Source: CABZJG01 sp965659715
Lineage (GTDB): Bacteria; Pseudomonadota; Alphaproteobacteria; Rhodobacterales; Rhodobacteraceae
NCBI GenBank assembly: GCA_965659715.1
Contig: CBFHXE010000010.1
Location: forward strand, 1 to 52,724
Length of the DNA stretch: 52,724 nt
Direction: 5' to 3'
Position 1 is the first letter of the stretch; each line of letters starts with the position of its first letter. This document shows positions 43,809 to 50,271 of the stretch, one piece after another. The position numbers were made by a program, and so were the translations under genes. Under the pieces are notes generated by a model. The model was not told where the DNA came from and made no database searches. It saw nothing but the letters and a program-made list of their open reading frames with translations.

Positions 43809-44681
43809 CTATAGCCTATTGATCGGCACTTTAAGGTAAACTTCGCCATCCTCTTCTGCCGGAGGCAATTGTCCGGCCCGCATATTGACTTGGATCGAAG
43901 GAATAATCAGCTTTGGCATCGACAGCTGGGCATCTCGTGCAGTCCTGAAGGACACAAAATCTTCTTCTGTTTTGCCCCCACCCACATGCACATTATTGGC
44001 TTTTTGCTCTGCAACAGTGGTTTGCCAACAAAATTCATCACGGCCCGGGGCTTTGTAATCATGACACAGATACAGGGCTGTATCATCGGGCAGCGCCAGA
44101 ATTCTTTGAATCGAGTTATAAAGATCGGTGGCCGAACCGCCGGGAAAATCGGCGCGCGCTGTGCCAAAGTCAGGCATAAACAGCGTATCACCAATAAAGG
44201 CGCTATTGCCCATCATATAGGTAACACAAGCCGGTGTATGGCCCGGTGTGTGCATCACCTCGACATCCATATTGCCGATTTTAAAATGGGCCCCATCGTC
44301 AAAAAGCCTGTCAAACTGGCTGCCATCCATTTGAAATTCCGTGCCGGCGTTGAACACTTTGCCAAAGACTTTTTGTACGGTGTCGATATTGGATCCAATG
44401 GCGATTTTACCGCCCATTTGCTGGACAAGGTAGGGCGCAGCAGACAGATGATCGGCATGGACATGGGTTTCGATGACCCATTCCAGTGTCCAGCCGTTTT
44501 TGGTAATCTCATCAATCAGCATATCAGCATGGGCGGTATGGGTGCGCCCCGAGGCCATATCAAAATCCCAGATTGAATCGATCACCGCGCAGGCCGCCGA
44601 GCTGGGATCTTTGACAATATAGCAGGCAGCATTGGTGGCTTCATCGAAGTAGCTATGAACTTCTGGATTAAGCTTTGGCAT
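43809..44681 (-). CDS. MBL-fold metallo-hydrolase (persulfide dioxygenase/glyoxalase II-like)
   Basis: Protein of 290 residues. The metal site is clear: 'THVHADHLSAAPYL' (HxHxDH), 'HTPGHTPACVTY' and 'FIGDTLFMPDFG'. 'GRDEFCWQTTVAEQKANN' is typical of the ETHE1/Blh branch that acts on glutathione persulfide or thioesters. It lies 2 bases downstream of class III ADH on the same strand, so it may replace S-formylglutathione hydrolase or handle another glutathione adduct. Role inferred from family and context. Confidence 0.82.
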   Translation of the reverse strand: MPKLNPEVHSYFDEATNAACYIVKDPSSAACAVIDSIWDFDMASGRTHTAHADMLIDEITKNGWTLEWVIETHVHADHLSAAPYLVQQMGGKIAIGSNIDTVQKVFGKVFNAGTEFQMDGSQFDRLFDDGAHFKIGNMDVEVMHTPGHTPACVTYMMGNSAFIGDTLFMPDFGTARADFPGGSATDLYNSIQRILALPDDTALYLCHDYKAPGRDEFCWQTTVAEQKANNVHVGGGKTEEDFVSFRTARDAQLSMPKLIIPSIQVNMRAGQLPPAEEDGEVYLKVPINRL

Positions 44682-44683
44682 GA

Positions 44684-45796
44684 CTAAAACTCAACGACTG
44701 TACGGATTGATTTGCCCTCATGCATGAGGTCGAACCCGTGGTTGATTTGATCAAGAGTTAATTTATGTGTGATCATTGGATCAATTTCGATTTTGCCATC
44801 CATGTACCAATCGACGATTTTTGGCACATCCGTACGCCCCGAAGCTCCGCCAAAGGCCGTGCCGCGCCAGACCCGCCCAGTCACAAGCTGAAACGGTCTG
44901 GTGCTGATCTCGGCGCCTGCGGGCGCCACGCCAATAATGATGCTTTCGCCCCATCCTTTGTGGGCAGCTTCAAGTGCTGCGCGCATGACTTTGACATTTC
45001 CCGTTGCATCAAAAGTATAATCGGCCCCACCGCCGGTCAGTTCGACAAGATGGGCTACCAAGTCGCCCTCAATTTTTTCAGGATTGACAAAATCGGTCAT
45101 CCCGAAATGCCGCGCCATGTCAGTTTTGCCCTCGTTTAAATCCACACCGACAATTTGGTCGGCCCCGGCCAATCGCAACCCTTGGATGACGTTTAGACCA
45201 ATGCCGCCCAGACCAAATACAATTGCCCGGCTGCCGATCTCGACCTTGGCGGTATTGATCACCGCGCCGATGCCGGTTGTTACGCCGCAGCCGATATAGC
45301 AAATCTTGTCAAAGGGCGCGTCTTTGCGTACTTTGGCAAGTGCAATTTCAGGAACCACGGTATGATTGGCAAAGGTTGAGCATCCCATATAGTGGTGGAT
45401 GGGGGTCCCATCGAGCATCGAAAACCGGGTGGAACCATCGGGCAAAAGCCCTTGGCCTTGGGTCGAGCGGATCGACTGGCACAGGTTGGTTTTCGGGTTC
45501 AGGCAGTATTCGCATTCACGGCATTCTGGCGTATAGAGCGGGATCACATGATCGCCCACCTCAAGGCTGGTGACACCCTCGCCAACCTCGATCACAACAC
45601 CAGCGCCTTCATGCCCGAGGATGGCGGGGAAAATACCCTCTGGGTCATCACCGGACCGGGTAAATTCATCGGTATGGCATAGACCAGTGGCTTTGACTTC
45701 GATCAAGACTTCGCCAGCGCGTGGTCCATCAAGTTCGACCTCCATCACTTCCAATGGCTTGCCGGCTTCGAGTGCTACAGCGGCTCTTGTTCGCAT
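44684..45796 (-). CDS. adhC: S-(hydroxymethyl)glutathione dehydrogenase / class III alcohol dehydrogenase
   Basis: NAD-dependent enzyme of 370 residues that oxidises the formaldehyde-glutathione adduct (and can reduce S-nitrosoglutathione). Catalytic zinc ligands lie in 'GLCHTDEFTRSGDDPEGIFP' and 'GHEGAGVV'; structural zinc cysteines in 'CRECEYCLNPKTNLCQ'. The NAD fold begins 'VFGLGGIGLNVIQGLRLAGA'. It would detoxify formaldehyde released by the demethylating enzymes 15-25 kb upstream, although they are not in one operon. Confidence 0.95.
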   Translation of the reverse strand: MRTRAAVALEAGKPLEVMEVELDGPRAGEVLIEVKATGLCHTDEFTRSGDDPEGIFPAILGHEGAGVVIEVGEGVTSLEVGDHVIPLYTPECRECEYCLNPKTNLCQSIRSTQGQGLLPDGSTRFSMLDGTPIHHYMGCSTFANHTVVPEIALAKVRKDAPFDKICYIGCGVTTGIGAVINTAKVEIGSRAIVFGLGGIGLNVIQGLRLAGADQIVGVDLNEGKTDMARHFGMTDFVNPEKIEGDLVAHLVELTGGGADYTFDATGNVKVMRAALEAAHKGWGESIIIGVAPAGAEISTRPFQLVTGRVWRGTAFGGASGRTDVPKIVDWYMDGKIEIDPMITHKLTLDQINHGFDLMHEGKSIRTVVEF

Positions 45797-46018
45797 CTGG
45801 TGTCCCTTCCCTGTTTAATGTGGTGGTCTTGTGTCCAACTCATGTAATGGCCATAGCATGCCGGCCAAGACGTGACGAAAACCGTTACACCTTGTTGGAC
45901 ATATTGCAATATCTGAAGTGAGCTGATTTGGCAAAAATATTTCCCACAAATGACTTATAATATATGGATGCCGTTCCGATGAGGCGTCATTTTCAGGAAT
46001 TTGTTTTCAGCGCAGCGC

Positions 46019-47662
46019 CTAGTCTTTCTTGTTCCAGGCATCCATCATCGAAGTTAAATACTCGCCGGTTTTATTCAACTGAGTGACCAATGCCTCCATC
46101 GAACCAAATTTGGTATTGTAGGTATCAGTTAGGTTTTCAATTCGGGAGTCTAAATCGGTTTGATCATCCGCAAATGAACGCAAATCATCGTTGAGTGCAT
46201 TGGTGCGGGTTATTATTGTTCCTGAGGATGAGGTGACGTTGTCAATATAGGCTTGAAGCCGATCAATAACACTTTGGCCAAAGCGCACTGTGGCTGTCGT
46301 GGCCGTGTCTGTCAGTAGGGTAACAGATAAATTGTCTGCATCCCCGCTGTTGGCGGTAAATACCTTTTGACCACTAGAATTTTCGACTTTTGTTATGCTG
46401 TTGCTGTCGATGGTGGCGGTGTCGCCGCTCGAGTAAACAAAGCTGTACGACCCAGGCTCTGGCGGATAATTCTCGGATCCCGTTGCAAAGAGATTGGCGC
46501 TCGTGGTCGAGTATTTTGAAGCAAAGACAATATCAGCCAAACTTGGGTCTGCAACAATCGCAGTATCAAATGCGGTCGAATCTAATGTCAGCGTTCCATC
46601 ACGTTCTGTTCTGACACCGAGACTGGCCAAATATAACGAGTCTGCGCCATATCCTGCAATTGGGTCTGTGGTGATGCCCGAAAGCTCTTTAAGGATGGAT
46701 TGAGCTGTCAGATCACCAACCAAACTTCCATTTGCCGCGCCGTTAATGCCGCGCTTGGTTTCTGTTGTCAGATAGCTTTTGACCGAGTTGATATTATCGA
46801 TAAACGATTGCATCCGATCGCGGGCATTGGTGGCAATAATAGCTGAGCTTACATTGGTTGCGCTTGAGTTTACGGCATTCAGATCCAGCTGATAGCCATC
46901 AAACACATCAGTAAGGGAATTGGTCGAGCGCGTGACGGCAAGCCCGTCGACAGTAAAGCTTGCATCGGCAGCGGCAACGCTGAGCGTGACTTGCGCGCTG
47001 GTACTGCTTGCAGCGGGGGATCCGGTGTTAAATTCCGTTAGCGTGTCCGAACTGGTCATCGTGAACGCATTGGCCGTGCCCGTATCCGATTTGATGACGA
47101 GCGCCAGACCTCCACTGCCGCTGGCGTCGACCAAATTGGCCTGTACGCCCGAGATGGCATTAATCGCGTCCACCAACCCTTGAACTGTGTTGTTTGTCGA
47201 GTTGATGGTGATCGTTGTGTTGGTTCCGCCTTTGGTAAAGGTCAGCGTGCCTTGGTCAATTGCGCTGGCTGCCGTCACGGTTGAGTTGTTGAGCAAATTG
47301 GCATGGGTGAGATCATAGGTTACAACCTGACCTTTTGCCAAAGCACTGACCACGATATTGGCATTCATATCCTGTGCTTTGGTTTCGTCGGTGACGGTCA
47401 GGCTTACCGCGGTGCCTGAGCTGGCCGTTGTCCGTGCATTGGTGTTTTCAAGCGTGGTTAAATTGGTCGAAAGATCATTCATTTTTGAGCTGAGTTGACC
47501 AAAGGATGAAATGCTTAAATTTGTGGCGTCGACTTTTTTGGTCAGGGCGGATTGCAAAGGCGATGTTTCGGCTTCGACCAAAGTGGTCACCAAAGACGAC
47601 AAATCTATCCCACTGCCAGATTGGTTGACCTTGGAAATGATATTATTGCCGGAGTCCGCCAC
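46019..47662 (-). CDS. fliD: Flagellar hook-associated protein 2 (filament cap) FliD
   Basis: Filament cap protein of 547 residues. GTG start at 47662 with AAAGGA upstream. The N-terminus 'SGSGIDLSSLVTTLVEAE' is the classical FliD motif, followed by 'LTKKVDATNLSISSFGQLSS'. The C-terminal coiled coil ends in 'ALVTQLNKTGEYLTSMMDA'. The middle is Ser/Thr/Ala-rich and long. It lies just downstream of two uncharacterised genes on the same strand and within a flagellar region. Confidence 0.93.
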   Translation of the reverse strand: MADSGNNIISKVNQSGSGIDLSSLVTTLVEAETSPLQSALTKKVDATNLSISSFGQLSSKMNDLSTNLTTLENTNARTTASSGTAVSLTVTDETKAQDMNANIVVSALAKGQVVTYDLTHANLLNNSTVTAASAIDQGTLTFTKGGTNTTITINSTNNTVQGLVDAINAISGVQANLVDASGSGGLALVIKSDTGTANAFTMTSSDTLTEFNTGSPAASSTSAQVTLSVAAADASFTVDGLAVTRSTNSLTDVFDGYQLDLNAVNSSATNVSSAIIATNARDRMQSFIDNINSVKSYLTTETKRGINGAANGSLVGDLTAQSILKELSGITTDPIAGYGADSLYLASLGVRTERDGTLTLDSTAFDTAIVADPSLADIVFASKYSTTSANLFATGSENYPPEPGSYSFVYSSGDTATIDSNSITKVENSSGQKVFTANSGDADNLSVTLLTDTATTATVRFGQSVIDRLQAYIDNVTSSSGTIITRTNALNDDLRSFADDQTDLDSRIENLTDTYNTKFGSMEALVTQLNKTGEYLTSMMDAWNKKD

Positions 47663-47716
47663 TTACATGTCCTTTTTACCTATATAAACTACGGAAAAAT
47701 TGCCCGCTTGTTTAGT

Positions 47717-48070
47717 TTACATCGTGAAACTGTTAATTTCACACCGAAAAATTGATAGCAGATCGTTTATTTCCTGATAGAGTCTATTTGTGTTGCGGTC
47801 CAGTTTAAGACTTAGATCATCGGCCTCAAGCGAAACAACATCATCCAGATTTTCGGTGATGCGCAGGGTTTTCACATCATTAGCTTGCTTGAATTCAGCC
47901 ATCTGCCCAGTTTTGATTTCATTGAACCGGAGTTCTATGGTTGGCAAGCTGGCATTTTTGCAGGCGTATATATCGTAGCTGTAGCGTTGAAGCACATTTG
48001 ATGAGATCACAGCAAAAATCAGCAGCCCAAAAAATCCAAAGACCAAAATGAGTTTTACACGAACGTTCAT
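47717..48070 (-). CDS. Hypothetical membrane-anchored protein upstream of fliD
   Basis: Protein of 117 residues with one N-terminal transmembrane helix (about 5-25) and a helical, probably coiled-coil, remainder exposed to the periplasm. Cysteines lie at 'IYACKNA' and 'IFRCEIN'. It is 13 bases after the previous gene and 54 bases before fliD on the same strand, so likely part of a flagellar transcript. I recognise no family. It could be a periplasmic or motor-associated accessory factor. Confidence 0.55.
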   Translation of the reverse strand: MNVRVKLILVFGFFGLLIFAVISSNVLQRYSYDIYACKNASLPTIELRFNEIKTGQMAEFKQANDVKTLRITENLDDVVSLEADDLSLKLDRNTNRLYQEINDLLSIFRCEINSFTM

Positions 48071-48083
48071 TTTTCAGTCGCGG

Positions 48084-48644
48084 TTACTCGACGGTTTCCT
48101 CAGACTTATTCTCATCTGCCTCTTCCTTTGTCTGCTCTGCCTCATTCAAAGACGCGTACCCGTCTTCCACTAGCTTTTTTGAGGATTTCTCTTCCACGGA
48201 TACAACTGTTCCTTCGGAAAGTTTTACATTGTTTATTTCAGTTTCCTTTAGCAAGGTAAGCTCAACCCATTTAGGCTCATCATTGGTTGAGGCCTCGGCG
48301 TTATCAGACGCTGCACCACCGCCACCAACAGCGGCAACGGTATCTGTAAGTTTGCGTAAATCGCCGATCCCACTTAACATTGTATCCAAGGTTGTGAAAT
48401 CACCCCGCTTAAATGCAGCAGTGCGCTGCCGAAGGATTTGAATCCGGCAAATTAGAATTTCAAGCCGGTCAGCAACATCATCCAATTCTTGGTAAATGCT
48501 GTCTAGCGCCGACAGCGACTTACCCAACGGTTGAGAGCGAAGTTTCTCGATTACCACCTGGTTTAAAGCTTTTCTCTCTGCTTTTGGGGCGACACTTTTG
48601 GTTTTCGTTTTCGCCTTTTTTTTCGATTGTCCTGCTTTAGCCAT
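48084..48644 (-). CDS. Hypothetical acidic/basic coiled-coil protein at the flagellar locus
   Basis: Soluble protein of 186 residues. The N-terminal 30 residues are very Lys-rich (KKKAKTKTKS) and probably disordered; residues about 40-80 form a helix/coiled coil ('LDSIYQELDDVADRLEILIC'); the last 30 are strongly acidic. It is divergent from flgB across a 78-base gap. No family is recognised. Position suggests a flagellar accessory role. Confidence 0.55.
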   Translation of the reverse strand: MAKAGQSKKKAKTKTKSVAPKAERKALNQVVIEKLRSQPLGKSLSALDSIYQELDDVADRLEILICRIQILRQRTAAFKRGDFTTLDTMLSGIGDLRKLTDTVAAVGGGGAASDNAEASTNDEPKWVELTLLKETEINNVKLSEGTVVSVEEKSSKKLVEDGYASLNEAEQTKEEADENKSEETVE

Positions 48645-48661
48645 CTTCAGCCTCTTGGTTT

Positions 48662-48677
48662 TGGCACAATACTTGCA
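48662..48677 (+). promoter_or_regulatory. Sigma-54 (RpoN) promoter for flgBCDE
   Basis: TGGCAC, 5 bases, then TTGCA, exactly the -24/-12 consensus with GG and GC separated by 10 bases. It points to flgB, whose ATG lies about 46 bases further on, leaving room for a start site near 48688. Flagellar hook/basal-body genes are commonly sigma-54 dependent in Caulobacter-type and other bacteria. Confidence 0.85.
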
Positions 48678-48722
48678 AGCTACCTTGAAGAATTAAAACT
48701 TAACAGGAAACTACAATAGCCG

Positions 48723-49109
48723 ATGCAAGTTCTCAAGGAATATCTTGGATTTAGCGCCACCGCTCTTAACCTAAGAGAGCGGAGAAATAACATTATTGGC
48801 TCGAATATCGCGAATGCTGCAACGCCAAATTATAAGGCGCGGGATATCAATTTTGAACAAATTCTTAAGGCAAAAGAGGGCGAAGGCAATCTTAGAAATT
48901 CCAGCCAGCGTCACTTTTCTTTCTCCGGTGCGGGTACCAGTGATAAGTTACAATTCCGCCAATCCATGAACCCTTCTGTGGACGGAAACACAGTTGAGCT
49001 GTCTGTCGAGCAGATGGAATTTTCGGAAAATTCACTTCGATATGTATCCTCACTGAATTTTCTAAATTCCCGCATCAGCGGCCTTATGTCAGCGATCCGA
49101 GGTGAATAA
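48723..49109 (+). CDS. flgB: Flagellar proximal rod protein FlgB
   Basis: Rod protein of 128 residues, normal FlgB length. The N-terminal rod motif is present as 'IIGSNIANAATPNYKARDIN' near residues 24-43 and the C-terminal helix has 'EFSENSLRYVSSLNFLNSRI'. It forms the innermost rod with FlgC. Its stop overlaps the flgC ATG by one base. Confidence 0.93.
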   Translation: MQVLKEYLGFSATALNLRERRNNIIGSNIANAATPNYKARDINFEQILKAKEGEGNLRNSSQRHFSFSGAGTSDKLQFRQSMNPSVDGNTVELSVEQMEFSENSLRYVSSLNFLNSRISGLMSAIRGE

Positions 49110-49525
49110 TGACTGGTGTTAAGAATATTTTTGATGTCGTAGGACGCTCGATGGGCGCACAGATGGTGCGATTGAATACCATCGCTTCCAATATCGCAAA
49201 TATGGAAAGTAAAGCTTCGAGCGCCGAAGAAGCTTACAAACCAATCCGCCCAGTTTTCAAAACCGTCTTTGGAGAAAACTATGACAAAATGGGCGTGGCA
49301 TCAGTGGATGCAGAAACAATTGTCGCCTTAAATCGCGAGCCCGAAAAAGTATACGAGCCGGGTCATCCAAACGCGGACGAAAAAGGCTTTGTTTATAAAG
49401 CACCTGTGAATTCGGACGAAGAAATGGTCGAAATGCTTGAGGCCAGTCGTCAATACCAAAACAACCTAGAAGTCCTGTCAACCGTTCGCGCGCTGATGAT
49501 GCGCACGATGAACATGGGCAAATGA
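49109..49525 (+). CDS. flgC: Flagellar proximal rod protein FlgC
   Basis: Rod protein of 138 residues. 'GAQMVRLNTIASNIANMESK' is the N-terminal motif and 'EEMVEMLEASRQYQNNLEVL' the C-terminal helix. The start overlaps the flgB stop by one base. The central 'ALNREPEKVYEPGHPNADEK' is diagnostic of FlgC. It is followed 12 bases later by flgD, with no fliE between, unlike flgB-flgC-fliE loci. Confidence 0.94.
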   Translation: MTGVKNIFDVVGRSMGAQMVRLNTIASNIANMESKASSAEEAYKPIRPVFKTVFGENYDKMGVASVDAETIVALNREPEKVYEPGHPNADEKGFVYKAPVNSDEEMVEMLEASRQYQNNLEVLSTVRALMMRTMNMGK

Positions 49526-49537
49526 GCTGGAGTATAA

Positions 49538-50239
49538 GTGATGGACATTAATAATAATATGGGGGCTCAGGCCCAAAGAGACCTGCTCGATAAGCTTGGT
49601 ATTAAAAGCGCAGAAGAAGTGCAGAACAATTCGCGCGATACGCTGGGCCAGGAAGAGTTTCTGACATTGATGACCGCCCAACTTCAAAACCAGGACCCGA
49701 TGGAGCCGATGGATAATGGTGACTTCATTGCTCAAATGGCGCAATTTTCAACTGTGACCGGTATCACCGACATGGCCAATTCGATGAAAGCCATGGCCGA
49801 TGAGCTGAAACAGTTCCGCGTTGCCTCAATTTCCAACATCATGGGAAATTCAGTGTTGGTGCCGGGTGACGTGACGGTTGCAGACCGCAACGGTGAATTG
49901 CACGGGGTTTTCGAATTGGACAAAACTGCCATCGATACTCGGGTTAATTTTGTTGACGCCCAAAGTGGCGAATTGCTGAAAGCCAAAAACATGGGTCCAC
50001 AAGCTTCTGGCTTGATTGGATTTGAATGGCGTGATTTGCCCGCTGCCTACCGTGATGGGGGCAAGGAAATTCGTGTTGAAGTGATGGTCAATCATGGAGA
50101 AGGGCTTGAAAATCTTCAGCCGAGCCTGTTCTCGAAAGTGGTTGGTGCAGCACTGAACAAAGATACCGGCTCAACCAGCCTTGAGTTGGAAAATGAACAA
50201 ACCGTCGACGCGTCAAGCGTTCTTCGGTTCCGTATGTAA
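49538..50239 (+). CDS. flgD: Flagellar hook-capping protein FlgD
   Basis: Hook assembly scaffold of 233 residues. The N-terminal export/assembly region carries 'LGQEEFLTLMTAQLQNQDPM' followed by 'EPMDNGDFIAQMAQFSTVTG', the FlgD signature. The C-terminal half is the FLG-like/TUDOR-type domain. It directs polymerisation of the hook protein encoded next. The gap to flgE is 32 bases and holds GGGAG. Confidence 0.92.
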   Translation: MMDINNNMGAQAQRDLLDKLGIKSAEEVQNNSRDTLGQEEFLTLMTAQLQNQDPMEPMDNGDFIAQMAQFSTVTGITDMANSMKAMADELKQFRVASISNIMGNSVLVPGDVTVADRNGELHGVFELDKTAIDTRVNFVDAQSGELLKAKNMGPQASGLIGFEWRDLPAAYRDGGKEIRVEVMVNHGEGLENLQPSLFSKVVGAALNKDTGSTSLELENEQTVDASSVLRFRM

Positions 50240-50271
50240 TTGAATACTTAGGATTAACGGGAGTAAAGTAG

